Counted from the first letter of the stretch, positions 22,879 through 32,055 are shown. The stretch: 64,000 nt of DNA from Streptomyces sennicomposti (GCF_019890635.1 NZ_JAIOAB010000019.1:1-64000); one strand, 5' to 3'. Translations and numbers: made by a program. Notes: generated by a model not told the origin, from the sequence alone.

Positions 22879-23937
22879 ATGAAGTCCGGAACCGGACGGC
22901 CCACGGGTCCACCGGCCCGTGGCCGCACCGCGGTTCCGGCCACCGCGGCCCTCCTCGTCGCGCTGCTGGTCCTGTGTCTGCTCTCACTGCTGATCGGCAC
23001 CGGCAGCAGCTCGCCGGCCCGCGCCTGGGACTACCTGACCGGCGACCCCTCCGCCCGCGCCGATCCCCAACTGCGCCTGGCCGTCGTGGACGTACGGCTG
23101 CCGCGCACCCTGGCCGCCGTCATGGTCGGCCTCTGCCTCGGCACCGCGGGCTGCCTGCTCCAGGCGGCCACCCGCAACCCGCTCGCCGAGACCGGGCTGC
23201 TCGGCGTGAACTCCGGCGCCGCGTTCGCCGTCGTGGTGGGGCTCACCTTCTTCGACGCCTCCTCGCCGACCGCGCTGCTGGTGTGGGCGCTCGGCGGCGG
23301 CATGGCCGCGAGCGCCGTCGTCCTGCTGCTGGCGGCGAGCGGACGCGCCGCCGGGTCGCCGCTCAGGCTGGTGCTGGCCGGGTCGGCGCTAGGCGCCACC
23401 TTCCACGGCATGACCTCCTACGTCCTGCTCGGCACCCAGTCCACCTTCGACGTCTACCGCTACTGGACGATCGGCTCGCTCGCCGGCGTGCGCACCTCCG
23501 AACTCCTCCCACTGCTGCCGCTGGTGGCCGTCGGCCTCGCCGTCGCGCTCGGCTGCGCCCGACCGCTGGCCGCGCTCGGCCTCGGCGACGACAGCGCCCG
23601 CTCGCTGGGCCACCACCCCGGCCGGGTCCGCCTGGTGGTCGCCGGCGCCGTCTCGCTGCTGGCCGGCTGCGCGGTCGCCGTCGCCGGCCCCATCGCCTTC
23701 CTCGGCCTGCTCGCCCCGTACGCCGCCCGCGCGGTGGTCGGCGCGAGCATGTCCGGGCAGCTCGTCCTGTCGGCGCTGATCGCCGCGGACGTGATGATCG
23801 TCGCGGACCTCCTCGCCCGGGTCGTCATCCGGCCCTGGGAGGCCCCGGTGAGCGTCCTGCTCGCCTTCGTCGGCGGCCCCCTCCTCGTCTGGATTGCCCG
23901 CTCCTCCCGCCTCTCCACCGCCGGAGCCACCTCATGA
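22879..23937 (+). CDS. FecCD-family siderophore permease (FepD-like)
   Basis: A 352-residue inner-membrane permease with about nine to ten hydrophobic segments. Family marks: DVRLPRTLAAVMVGLCLGTAGCLLQAATRNPLAETGLLGVNSGA in segments, and GPIAFLGLLAPYAAR (EAA-like loop). I chose ATG 22879, which has GAGGGGG eight bases upstream. An ATG at 22852 lies on the iron box itself and would have to be leaderless. It forms a three-gene operon with the second permease and the ATPase, each overlapping by ATGA. Confidence 0.92.
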   Translation: MKSGTGRPTGPPARGRTAVPATAALLVALLVLCLLSLLIGTGSSSPARAWDYLTGDPSARADPQLRLAVVDVRLPRTLAAVMVGLCLGTAGCLLQAATRNPLAETGLLGVNSGAAFAVVVGLTFFDASSPTALLVWALGGGMAASAVVLLLAASGRAAGSPLRLVLAGSALGATFHGMTSYVLLGTQSTFDVYRYWTIGSLAGVRTSELLPLLPLVAVGLAVALGCARPLAALGLGDDSARSLGHHPGRVRLVVAGAVSLLAGCAVAVAGPIAFLGLLAPYAARAVVGASMSGQLVLSALIAADVMIVADLLARVVIRPWEAPVSVLLAFVGGPLLVWIARSSRLSTAGATS

Positions 23938-25253
23938 CCCCGCCGACCCCGCCTGCTTCGCCCACTCCGCACGTGCCGCACCGCGGCGACACCGAGGAAC
24001 AGGGCGGCGGGGCCGTGGCGGCCGGGCGGCCGGCGACGGCCGCCGGGACCGCCGGGCCGCCCTCGGCGGCGGGTGCGCCGGCCGCGGTCAGCACGAAGAG
24101 GACGTCCGCTCCGGAGGACGTCCCCGCTCCGAAGGACGTCTCCGTGCCCGAGGACGCTCCCGTTCTCGAAGGCGCTCCCGTTTTCGAGGACGCTCCCGCC
24201 TCCGCGAACTCCCTCGTGCCCGAGGACAGTCTCGTCCTGCGCGGCGGGACCTTCTCCTGGCTCTTCCCGCGGCGCAGCGCGCTCGTCGCCGCGCTGCTGG
24301 CGCCGTTGCTCATGCTGCTCGTCGCGCTCGCGGTGATGGCGAGTTCGACGGGGATGAGCCCGCGCGACACCCTCTCCGGGCTGCTCGGGACGGGCGACCC
24401 CGGCACCGTCATGATCGTGCGGGACTTCCGGCTGCCGCGCGTGTTCGTCGGCATCATGGTCGGCGCGGCCCTCGGCATCGCGGGCTGCCTCACCCAGACC
24501 CTGGCCGGCAACCGCCTGGCCACCCCCGACCTGATCGGCGTCAACGAGGGCGCCACCGCCGCCGTGGTGGCCACCGCCGCCGGTTCCTCGACCGGCATGA
24601 TCGGCGACTGGTGGCTCGGCCCGCTCGGCGCCGTCGCCGCCGCGGTCCTGGTGGTGCTGTGCGCGGGCGGCGCGGGCAGCGCCGGCTACCGCGTCCTCGT
24701 CGTCGGCATCGGCGTCTCCACCTTCATCGGCGCCGTGGGCGACCTCATCATGTCCCGCGAGAACGACAACACCGCGGGCGGCGTGTTCCTCTGGGCCGTC
24801 GGCAGCCTCAACGGCCGCGACTGGCACGTGGGAACGCCCCTGCTGATCGTGCTGCTCCTCCTGCTGCCGCTCGCCCTCGCCGTCGGCCACCGCCTCCAGC
24901 TCCTGCGCTTCGACGACGACACGGCGGCCTGCCTCGGCGTGGACCTGCGCCGGCTGCGCGCCGCCGCGCTCGCGCTGGCCGTCGCCCTGGCCGGCGTGGC
25001 CGTCGGCGTCGGCGGCCCCATCGCGTTCGTCGCCCTCGCCGCCCCGATCATCGCCGGCCGGCTGAGCGGACCCACCCGGGTGCCGGTGCTCGGCTCCGCG
25101 CTCACCGGCGCCGCGCTGATCACCGCCGCCGACGCCCTCGGCCGGGTCGTCGCCCCCGTCGAACTCCCCGTCGGCGTCGTCACCAGCGTCCTCGGCGGCC
25201 CCTTCCTCCTCTGGGTCCTCTTCCGCACGGACTCCACCACCGGAAAGGCATGA
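23934..25253 (+). CDS. FecCD-family siderophore permease (FepG-like) with long N-terminal repeat extension
   Basis: A 439-residue partner permease, about 90 residues longer than usual. Residues 1-110 precede the first membrane helix and include five copies of an acidic/Pro hexapeptide at 61-90 (EDVPAP, KDVSVP, EDAPVL, EGAPVF, EDAPAS), encoded by 18-bp DNA units at 24114-24203. The permease body shows FRLPRVFVGIMVGAALGIAG, NRLATPDLIGVNEGA and GPIAFVALAAPIIAGRL. The ATG overlaps the previous stop. A later start would remove the extension, but no internal ATG with a good ribosome site appears before the first helix. Confidence 0.9.
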   Translation: MTPPTPPASPTPHVPHRGDTEEQGGGAVAAGRPATAAGTAGPPSAAGAPAAVSTKRTSAPEDVPAPKDVSVPEDAPVLEGAPVFEDAPASANSLVPEDSLVLRGGTFSWLFPRRSALVAALLAPLLMLLVALAVMASSTGMSPRDTLSGLLGTGDPGTVMIVRDFRLPRVFVGIMVGAALGIAGCLTQTLAGNRLATPDLIGVNEGATAAVVATAAGSSTGMIGDWWLGPLGAVAAAVLVVLCAGGAGSAGYRVLVVGIGVSTFIGAVGDLIMSRENDNTAGGVFLWAVGSLNGRDWHVGTPLLIVLLLLLPLALAVGHRLQLLRFDDDTAACLGVDLRRLRAAALALAVALAGVAVGVGGPIAFVALAAPIIAGRLSGPTRVPVLGSALTGAALITAADALGRVVAPVELPVGVVTSVLGGPFLLWVLFRTDSTTGKA

Positions 25254-26053
25254 CCACTCCCATGACCGACGCCCACCCCGGCCTCCAGGTGCGCGGCCTG
25301 CACGCCGGTTACCCCGGCCGGCCAGTCGTCCAGGACGTCGAGCTGACCGTCCCAGCCGGGCACGTGGCCGCGATCGTCGGACCCAACGGCTGCGGAAAGT
25401 CGACCCTGTTGCGCGCCATCGCCCGGCTGCACCGCCCCACGGCGGGCGCCGTACTGGCGGACGGCGCCGACATCTGGAAGCTGACACAACGTCAAGTAGC
25501 GCACCGCGTCGCCCTGTTGCCGCAGTCGCCGCGCGCGCCGGAGGCCGTCACCGTCGCCGGACTGGTCCGCTACGGCCGCCACCCGCACCAGGGCCTGCTG
25601 CGCCAGTGGTCCCGCGAGGACGAACGCGCCGTACGCGACGCCCTGGCGGCCACCGGCACCACCGAACTCGCCGGCGAGCGGCTGGACCGGCTCTCCGGCG
25701 GCCAGCGCCAGCGCTGCTGGCTCGCCATGGTGCTCGCCCAGCACACCCCCGTGGTCCTGCTCGACGAACCCACCAGCGCCCTCGACCTCGGCCACGTGGT
25801 CGACGTGCTGGAACTCGTACGCGAGGTCGCGGCCTCCGGCCGTACGGTGATCATGGTGCTGCACGACCTGGCCTCCGCCGCCCGCTACGCCGACACCCTG
25901 ATCGCCATGAAGGACGGCCGCGTCGTCGCCCAGGGGCCGCCGAAGGAGATCGTGGACGAGGCGCTCGTCAAGGAACTCTACGACCTGGAGGCCGACATCC
26001 TGCGCGCCCCCGGCGACGCCTGCCCGGTCGTCGTCCCCCGGGCACACGGCTGA
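25250..26053 (+). CDS. Siderophore ABC transporter ATPase (FepC-like)
   Basis: A 267-residue ATPase powering the FecCD permeases. Walker A GPNGCGKST near 41, signature LSGGQRQR near 145, Walker B VVLLDEPTSALD near 165, and switch His in VLHDLASA. The motif VRYGRHPHQ is typical of siderophore importers. It overlaps the preceding permease (ATGA) with GGAAAGG before the start. This is the last gene of the importer operon. Confidence 0.93.
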   Translation: MTTPMTDAHPGLQVRGLHAGYPGRPVVQDVELTVPAGHVAAIVGPNGCGKSTLLRAIARLHRPTAGAVLADGADIWKLTQRQVAHRVALLPQSPRAPEAVTVAGLVRYGRHPHQGLLRQWSREDERAVRDALAATGTTELAGERLDRLSGGQRQRCWLAMVLAQHTPVVLLDEPTSALDLGHVVDVLELVREVAASGRTVIMVLHDLASAARYADTLIAMKDGRVVAQGPPKEIVDEALVKELYDLEADILRAPGDACPVVVPRAHG

Positions 26054-26218
26054 CGCCCCCGCGCCCCCCTCCGTACGACCCCTGAAGCGGCCCCCGTCGA
26101 ACAAGCGCACACCACGCGCGTGTGAGCCCTGTACGCGCCCCCTTACGTGCGGCCAAAATGCGCCGTGCCGACGGGCAAGTGGCCGAGAGCTGTCCGTCCG
26201 AGTCCCCAGAAAGGCAGG

Positions 26219-26947
26219 GTGGCTGAGGTGTTGGTACGTCTGCCCAAGACCGTGGAGCAAGCGCGGGAGCACCTGACCGAGGGAGCGGTGCCGATAGGCG
26301 GCGCGACCCTCGTCTGGGCCACCTGGCAACGCGACGGTTTCCCCGAACAGGCCATGTCCCTGCGCGAGTTGCCGCAGGCCAACGTCATCGGCCCGGAGGA
26401 GCTGGGCGGCGCGGTGGTCCTGAGCCGCATCGACGACCGGGTCCCGTACGTCCTGCGCGCGGCGGCCGGCACGGTCGGCACCGGCGCGGTGCGCCGCGCG
26501 GCGACGGTCGGCGGCAACCTCGCCGGCAGCGCGCTGCGCTGTCTGCTGCCCGCCGCCCTGGTGCTGGAGGCCCGCGCGACCGTACTGGCCTCGCACGGCG
26601 TCTACGAGACCGATCTCGCCGAGGTGACGGCCAAGCGCCCGCTCCTGCTCGGCCTGCGCTGGACCCCGCCGGTCGCCAGCGCCTACCACAAGGCGCCGGG
26701 CGAAGTGGGCGGCGAACCGCCCCTCGTCGTCGCCACGGCCCTGCACACCGACACCGACGGCCGCCACCGCCTGCGCGCGGCCGTCCGCGACGGCTACGAG
26801 GTCCTGACGGCCACGGCGGCCTACGGCCCGGACGCCCCCCGCCCCCTGGACGAACTGCGTGAGACCCCCCTGGCGGACGTCCCCGGCGCCTGGGACCTCA
26901 TCGCCGAACAGATACCCACCCTTGTGGCGGCCGCCCCGCACGACTGA
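26219..26947 (+). CDS. FAD-binding subunit-like protein of the xanthine dehydrogenase/CO dehydrogenase medium-chain family
   Basis: A 242-residue protein resembling the PCMH-type FAD-binding medium subunit: PIGGATLVWATW near 25-36 matches the GG-T-L-L/V flavin loop, and ATVGGNLAGSALRC near 97-110 matches the second FAD motif. The large molybdopterin and small 2Fe-2S subunits are not adjacent, so this is an orphan whose partner or substrate is unknown. It is also shorter than the usual ~290 residues. Start is uncertain: GTG 26219 or GTG 26228. The 3' end carries four 15-bp repeats that give three in-frame stops. Confidence 0.72.
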   Translation: MAEVLVRLPKTVEQAREHLTEGAVPIGGATLVWATWQRDGFPEQAMSLRELPQANVIGPEELGGAVVLSRIDDRVPYVLRAAAGTVGTGAVRRAATVGGNLAGSALRCLLPAALVLEARATVLASHGVYETDLAEVTAKRPLLLGLRWTPPVASAYHKAPGEVGGEPPLVVATALHTDTDGRHRLRAAVRDGYEVLTATAAYGPDAPRPLDELRETPLADVPGAWDLIAEQIPTLVAAAPHD

Positions 26948-26992
26948 GCCCCGCACGACTGAGCCCCGCACGACTGAGCCCCGCACGACTGG
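26933..26992 (+). repeat. 15-bp tandem repeat across the stop codon (4 copies)
   Basis: GCCCCGCACGACTGA occurs at 26933-26947, 26948-26962 and 26963-26977, with a fourth copy at 26978-26992 ending GG instead of GA. The first copy encodes the last codons and TGA of the FAD-binding gene, and since 15 is a multiple of 3 the next two TGAs are also in frame. Confidence 0.95.
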
Positions 26993-27037
26993 GCGACGGC
27001 CGAGGCGCCGCGCGCCCCGCCTCCCGAGCGGCGGCCG

Positions 27038-27856
27038 TCACCACCCCGGCCGCGCCCGCCGTCCGAACAGCAGGCCCCGGGGTTCGGGCGGCGGCGGGGT
27101 GCCGGGGCGCAGCGGCAGGGCGAGCAGCATGCCCGCGACGAAGCCGACGACATGGGCGGTGTACGCCACCGTGCCCGCCTCGGAGACGGCGTCGCCCGCC
27201 GAGTAGAACGCCTGGAGCACGAACCAGAAGCCCAGCACGATCCAGGCGGGCAGCCGCAGCGGCAGGAAGATCAGGAACGGCACGAGCACCCACACCCGGG
27301 CCCGCGGGAACAGCACCAGATACGCCCCGCAGACCCCCGCGATCGCCCCCGACGCGCCGATCAGCGGCTGGCCGGAGTCCGCGTTGAGCAGCGCGAACCC
27401 GTACCCGGCGGCGTACCCGCACGCCACGTAGAACAGGGTGAAGCGGATGTGCCCCATCCGGTCCTCGATGTTGTTGCCGAAGATGAACAGGAACAGCATG
27501 TTCCCCAGCAGGTGCAGCCAGCTGCCGTGCAGGAACATCGAGGTGAGGACGGACAGCGCGGGCGACTTGTCGTACCCCGGCGGCCCCAGCACACAGCCCG
27601 GGCCGTGCACGCCCACCCCCATCTCGCCGGTCGGCACCAGCGTCGGCAGCCGGCCGTGGATCACCTCACGGGGGACGAGGGCCCAGTGCTCCGTGAACGC
27701 GTGCAGATGGCACAGCTGGGCGAGCGTGCTCTGTCCCGTCGCGGAACCGCCCACGGCGGGCGACAGCAGGAACACCACGAAGTTCGCGACGATCAGGGCG
27801 TACGTCACCCAGGGGGTGCGCCGCGTCGGGTTCAGATCATGGACGGGGATGACCAC
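27038..27856 (-). CDS. Rhomboid family intramembrane serine protease
   Basis: A 272-residue polytopic protein. Rhomboid marks: HGSWLHLLGNMLFLFIFGNNIED (segments), catalytic Ser in GASGAIAGV and catalytic His in AHVVGFVAGM. About seven membrane helices are visible. A loop of about 55 residues (residues ~40-95) with two Cys lies between helix 1 and the HGSW helix. The GTG start at 27856 (VVIPVHDLNP) lacks a clear ribosome site, so the exact start is uncertain. Substrates are unknown. Confidence 0.88.
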   Translation of the reverse strand: MVIPVHDLNPTRRTPWVTYALIVANFVVFLLSPAVGGSATGQSTLAQLCHLHAFTEHWALVPREVIHGRLPTLVPTGEMGVGVHGPGCVLGPPGYDKSPALSVLTSMFLHGSWLHLLGNMLFLFIFGNNIEDRMGHIRFTLFYVACGYAAGYGFALLNADSGQPLIGASGAIAGVCGAYLVLFPRARVWVLVPFLIFLPLRLPAWIVLGFWFVLQAFYSAGDAVSEAGTVAYTAHVVGFVAGMLLALPLRPGTPPPPEPRGLLFGRRARPGW

Positions 27857-28001
27857 AGGGAAGTACTGCCCCCGATGCGCCCGCCGAATCGGCCGGAGCC
27901 GCCGGTGAACACGGCCGCGCGTTCGTCCGTATGTTCCCCCGACCGCCCGCGGCGCGGCGAGCAGGCCCGCGGGGACGACGCGACGAGGCGAGGTACAGGC
28001 G

Positions 28002-28349
28002 ATGAGCGACGGAGTGGGACCCGCGGTGCACGCCCTGCCCGACGGCGAGGCGGAACTGTCCCTGGTGGTGCGGCTGCCCTGGGAGGACGTGGCCCGGCTC
28101 GGCCAGGAGGCCGGGCGGCTGGCGGCCCGGCTGCAGCGGCCGGTGACGCTGGACGAGGCCGCCGGGCACCGGCTGCGCTCGACCCCGCTCGGCGCCCACG
28201 CCAAACCGGCCGGCGCGCAGCCGCCGGCGGTCGCCGCGGGCTCCTCCGGCACGGCGTCCGTGCCCGCCGCGTCGGTCTCCGCCCTCCCGACCCGCCCCCC
28301 GACCGAACCGGCCGCCCGTCCGATGGACCGCATGGGCGGAACCGCCTAG
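28002..28349 (+). CDS. Small hypothetical protein
   Basis: A 115-residue protein with no recognised family. Residues 1-65 look structured (ALPDGEAELSLVVRLPWEDVARLGQEAGRLAARLQ, then VTLDEAAGHRL); the tail is Ala/Pro/Ser-rich and probably disordered. No signal peptide or membrane segment. It diverges from the rhomboid gene with about 145 bp between them. Codon usage matches neighbours, so I consider it real. Confidence 0.6.
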   Translation: MSDGVGPAVHALPDGEAELSLVVRLPWEDVARLGQEAGRLAARLQRPVTLDEAAGHRLRSTPLGAHAKPAGAQPPAVAAGSSGTASVPAASVSALPTRPPTEPAARPMDRMGGTA

Positions 28350-28986
28350 CGGGCCCGGGCCGGGCGGTCCCGCGATACGCCCGCGCTCCCGCCCGGCGCG
28401 GACGGCCCGGCCCCGCGTACGGCTCACGCCACCGCCGTACGGCCCGTCGTGCATCCGTTCGGCGTGGCCGGCCGACGGCCCGGCCCCGCGTACGGCTCGC
28501 GCGACCGGCGTGCGGCCGGTGGTGCGTCCGCCCGGCGCGGGCGGTAGGCCGGCTCCCCGGCCGCGCGTACGGCTCATGCGACCGGCGCGCGGCCCGTCGT
28601 GCATCCGTTCGGCCTGGCCGGTGGACGGCCCGGCCCCGTGTACGGCTCGCGCGACCGGCGTGCGCCGCAGGGCCTGCCGTGCACGGCAGGGCGTACGCCG
28701 TACGGTCCGCCGCTTATGCGACCGGCGCGCGCGGTAGTGTCCGCCGCCCACGCGGTCGGCGTGCGCGGTACGGGATGCCGCCCGCGCGACCGGCGTGCGC
28801 GGTACGGCCCGCCGTTCACGGGACCGGCGCCGCGGCGGGCGGGCACCGTGCGGCCCGCCCGCACACGCGACTGACGTGTGCCGTACGACCCGCCGTGCGC
28901 GCGACCGGCGCGGGCCGTCCGGGCCGCCGTGCGCGGGACCGGCGTCGGCCGTATCGCTCACGCCGTGCGCGGGACCGTCCGGCGGG
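28350..28986. repeat. Intergenic field of 34-bp and 73-bp direct repeats
   Basis: No gene is supported here. From about 28428 the sequence is built of repeats opening with GCGACCGGCG. Longer units start at 28428 (73 bp), 28501 (77) and 28578 (73); 34-bp units start at 28651, 28685 (33), 28718, 28752, 28786, then one 47-bp unit at 28820, and 28867, 28901, 28935 and a decayed one at 28971. A typical 34-bp unit reads GCGACCGGCGTGCGCGGTAC followed by GGCCCGCCGTTCAC. Unit lengths that are not multiples of 3 argue against coding. The field ends at the stop codon of the downstream minus-strand flavoprotein gene. Confidence 0.85.
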
Positions 28987-30387
28987 TCAGCCCGCCGCCT
29001 GGTCCCAGGGTTCGCGGATCTTCGCCGCCGCCTTCCGCGCGGCCACCAGGACCGGGTCCCACACCGGCGAGAACGGGGGCGCGTACCCCAGGTCGAGCGC
29101 CGTCATCTGCTCCACCGTCAGCCCGGCGGTCAGCGCGACCGCCGCGATGTCCACCCGCTTCGCCGCGCCCTCCCGGCCCACGATCTGCACGCCCAGCAGC
29201 CGCCCGGTGCGGCGTTCGGCGAGCATCTTGACCGTCATCGGCGAGGCGCCCGGGTAGTAGCCCGCGCGGCTCGTCGACTCGATCGTGACGGCTTCGAACT
29301 GGAGGCCGACCCGGCGGGCGTCCTTCTCGCGCAGTCCGGTGCGCGCGATCTCCAGATCGCACACCTTGCTCACCGCCGTGCCGACCACGCCGGGGAAGGT
29401 GGCGTAACCGCCGCCGACGTTCGTGCCGATGACCTGGCCGTGCTTGTTGGCGTGGGTGCCGAGCGCGATGTGCCGCTGCTGGCCCGAGACCAGGTCGAGC
29501 ACCTCCACGCAGTCGCCGCCGGCCCAGATGTTCTCGTGGCCGCGCACCCGCATCGCCCGGTCGGTGAGCAGACCGCCGTGCGCGCCGAGCGGCAGCCCGG
29601 CCGCCCGCGCCAGCGTCGTCTCGGGGCGTACGCCGATGCCCAGCACGACCACGTCCGCCGGGTACTCGGTGTCCTCGGTGGCCACCGCCCGGACCCGGCC
29701 GTCCTGGCCGGTCAGCACCTTGGTGACCTCCGCCTCGCCGACCATGGTGACGCCGAGGCCTTCCATCGCCTCGCGCACCAGACGGCCCATGTCGGCGTCG
29801 AGCGTGGACATCGGCTCCGCGCCCCGGTTGACGACCGTCACCTCGTAACCGCGCCGGATCAGCGCCTCGGCCATCTCCACGCCGATGTACCCGGCGCCGA
29901 CCACCACCGCCCGGCGGCCACGCGCGCGTGCCAGGCTGTCCAGCAGCGCCTGGCCGTCGTCCAGCGTCTGCACGCCGTGCACACCGGGAGCGTCGACGCC
30001 GGGCAGGTCGGGGCGGACCGGCCGCGCCCCCGTCGCGATCACCAGCTTGTCGTACGACGTCCAGGACTCGGCCCCGGAATCGACGTCCCGCGCGCGGACG
30101 CGTCCCGCGGCCACGTCGATCTCCGTGACCTCGGTGCGCAGGCGCAGATCGATGCCCCGCGCGCGGTGCTCCTCGGGGGTGCGGGCGATGAGCCGGTCCC
30201 GTTCCTCCACGTCGCCGCCCACCCAGTAGGGGATGCCGCACGCCGAGTACGAGGTGAAGTGGCCGCGTTCGAACGCCACGATCTCCAGCTCGCCGGCCCC
30301 GCGCAGCCGCCGCGCCTGCGACGCCGCGGACATCCCCGCGGCGTCGCCGCCGATCACGACCAGTCGTTCCGTTGACTCCGCTGTCAT
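28987..30387 (-). CDS. CoA-disulfide reductase / NADH oxidase-type flavoprotein
   Basis: A 466-residue two-dinucleotide-fold oxidoreductase. FAD site VVIGGDAAGMSAA near residue 10, single active cysteine in SYSACGIPYW near 48-50 as in CoA-disulfide reductase and water-forming NADH oxidase, NAD(P)H fold VVVGAGYIGVEMAE near 165, second FAD motif NIWAGGDCVE near 290, and a C-terminal dimerisation domain. The enzyme could reduce CoA or related disulfides, or polysulfide; the exact substrate cannot be told. Monocistronic by spacing. Confidence 0.85.
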   Translation of the reverse strand: MTAESTERLVVIGGDAAGMSAASQARRLRGAGELEIVAFERGHFTSYSACGIPYWVGGDVEERDRLIARTPEEHRARGIDLRLRTEVTEIDVAAGRVRARDVDSGAESWTSYDKLVIATGARPVRPDLPGVDAPGVHGVQTLDDGQALLDSLARARGRRAVVVGAGYIGVEMAEALIRRGYEVTVVNRGAEPMSTLDADMGRLVREAMEGLGVTMVGEAEVTKVLTGQDGRVRAVATEDTEYPADVVVLGIGVRPETTLARAAGLPLGAHGGLLTDRAMRVRGHENIWAGGDCVEVLDLVSGQQRHIALGTHANKHGQVIGTNVGGGYATFPGVVGTAVSKVCDLEIARTGLREKDARRVGLQFEAVTIESTSRAGYYPGASPMTVKMLAERRTGRLLGVQIVGREGAAKRVDIAAVALTAGLTVEQMTALDLGYAPPFSPVWDPVLVAARKAAAKIREPWDQAAG

Positions 30388-30465
30388 ACGAACACGCTAA
30401 TCCCACGGGGGACTTCATCCGGTCCTGCCCCGCCCCCGCCCCACCCCGCTGGGCCGGGCGCGCGC

Positions 30466-30537
30466 CCTACTCGCGGTCCGGCCGCCCGGCCTACTCGCGC
30501 TCAGGCCGCCCGGCCTGCTCGCCGTCCGGCCGCCCGG
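30466..30537 (-). repeat. 24-bp tandem repeat across the DUF4349 stop codon (3 copies)
   Basis: Units 30466-30489, 30490-30513 and 30514-30537 are closely similar. The stop codon TAG of the DUF4349 gene (30491-30493) lies in the middle unit and a second in-frame TAG in the downstream unit (30467-30469). The two coding units encode AGRPDGEQ and AGRPERE. Confidence 0.9.
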
Positions 30538-31675
30538 CCCGCACCTCGTCCGCCGGCCCGGACTGCGGCCCCTCCGCCGCTCGGCCGTCCGGGCCTTCGG
30601 CCGCGGCCGGAGCGCTCGGCGGCTCGGCCGCTCCCGAAGAGACCGGCGCCGTCGCGGTCGCCGGGGCTGTCGGAGCCGCCGGGTGAACCGGAGGCGTCGG
30701 ACGCGCAGGCGCCGCGCCCTGCCGGGCGCCCGGCAGCGGCCCCACCGCCGTCATCGCGGGCACGGCCGCTGCGGCGGCGCGGCGCGGCAGCCGGCGCCGT
30801 ACCAGCCGCCACGCCACCACGATCAACGCCGCCGCGACGGCGAACGGCAGCACCGCGCCGAGCACCAGCGCGATCCACCGCACCCCCGCGACGAACACGT
30901 GCCAGCCGCCCGACAGCGCGTCCCCGAACCCGGGCTCGTCGTCCGGGGCGGCGTCGTCCCGGTGTACCGCCGGGCCGGACAGCGACAGGGTGATGGTGGC
31001 CAGGCTCGTACGGTCCTTCAGGGACGCCTGCTGGGCGAGCAGCGACTCCAGATCGGCCTCGCGGCGGCTCAGCTCGCTCTCCAGCGCGACCACGTCGTCG
31101 ATCCTCTCGGCGCGCTCCATCAGGGCGCGGACCCGCGCGACGCTCGCCCGCTGCGACGTGATCCGGCTGTCCACGTCGACGACCTGGTCGGTGACGTCCT
31201 CGGCCTTCGCCGTGCGCTCCAGCAGCCTGCCCGCGCCCTGCAGTCCGGTGAGCACGTCGTCGTACCGGTCCGCGGGCACGCGCAGCACCACGCGGGTCTG
31301 TTCCTGCCCGTCCTCGTCGCGGGTGGTGTTCTCGTCGCCGACGTAGCCGCCCGCGTTCTCGACGGCCGTACGGGCCGCGTCGAGGGCCTTGGCGACATCC
31401 TTGACCTCCACGCTCAGCGAGGCGGTGCGCACGATGTGGGCCGTCGTCAGCTTCGGCGCCGCCGTCGCCTTCGCGCTCTCGGCGGCACTGCCACCGCCAC
31501 TGCCCGTGCCGCTCTTCGCGTCGCCGCGGTACGCGCCCCCGGCGGCGCTGCCGGCCGCGGCCTTGTCCGAGGAGCTGTCGCCGCCGCCCGCGCTGCACCC
31601 GGTGAGCGCGAGGGCCGCCGCGAGCAGCAGCCCGGCCAGGGCGGAAGCGGGCCGGACGGAACGTCGTACGTGCAT
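30491..31675 (-). CDS. DUF4349 lipoprotein
   Basis: A 394-residue membrane lipoprotein. Signal peptide with lipobox ALTGC (Cys near 27), a Ser/Gly/Ala-rich spacer, the DUF4349 domain from about 75 (RTASLSVEVKDVAKALDAARTAVENAGGYVG) to about 225 with a coiled-coil segment (ERIDDVVALESELSRREADLESLLAQQ), then one membrane helix near 255-280 and a cytoplasmic Ala/Pro-rich tail. The function of DUF4349 is not established. The ATG at 31675 is chosen over an upstream one at 31738 because it starts a normal signal peptide and has GGGGGGA before it. Confidence 0.85.
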   Translation of the reverse strand: MHVRRSVRPASALAGLLLAAALALTGCSAGGGDSSSDKAAAGSAAGGAYRGDAKSGTGSGGGSAAESAKATAAPKLTTAHIVRTASLSVEVKDVAKALDAARTAVENAGGYVGDENTTRDEDGQEQTRVVLRVPADRYDDVLTGLQGAGRLLERTAKAEDVTDQVVDVDSRITSQRASVARVRALMERAERIDDVVALESELSRREADLESLLAQQASLKDRTSLATITLSLSGPAVHRDDAAPDDEPGFGDALSGGWHVFVAGVRWIALVLGAVLPFAVAAALIVVAWRLVRRRLPRRAAAAAVPAMTAVGPLPGARQGAAPARPTPPVHPAAPTAPATATAPVSSGAAEPPSAPAAAEGPDGRAAEGPQSGPADEVRAGRPDGEQAGRPERE

Positions 31676-32055
31676 CTGGGTCCCCCCGAGGGTCGTCGTG
31701 ACCAACTGACGCACCTTCGACGCCCGGACCCGGCGCAACGTTGGCGGAAAACGGTCCCGAAGAGGTCACGGTCGGGACTCGCGCCGGACACCGCGCCGAC
31801 CGCCGCACCCGCACCACGGCGCACCCGTACGCCGCACCCGCACGCCCCACCCGTACGGCGCACCGCAGCGGAAACCCGTACGCCGCCGCCCTCACGCCGG
31901 GCCCCCGCACCGCCTCCTGCGCGCGGGCCCCCTGATCACCAGCTTCCCGTCGATGACCATCCGCGCACCGCCTCCCGCGCGCGGGACCACCGGCCCCCGG
32001 CCAGGACCGTCGGGCCCCGGCCGCGCTGTCAGTGGTGTTTGAGAGAGTGGGGGCC
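31676..32055. other. 380-bp divergent intergenic region
   Basis: This lies between the DUF4349 gene and hemG and must hold both promoters. It contains a run of degenerate CCGCACCCGTACGC-type decamers around 31800-31880 and otherwise C-rich low-complexity sequence. I find no gene, no iron box and no confident -10/-35 pair. Confidence 0.6.

Noticed and set aside
28428..28986. CRISPR array
   Set aside because: Repeats follow each other without unique spacers, unit length varies (33-77 bp), and no cas genes are present.
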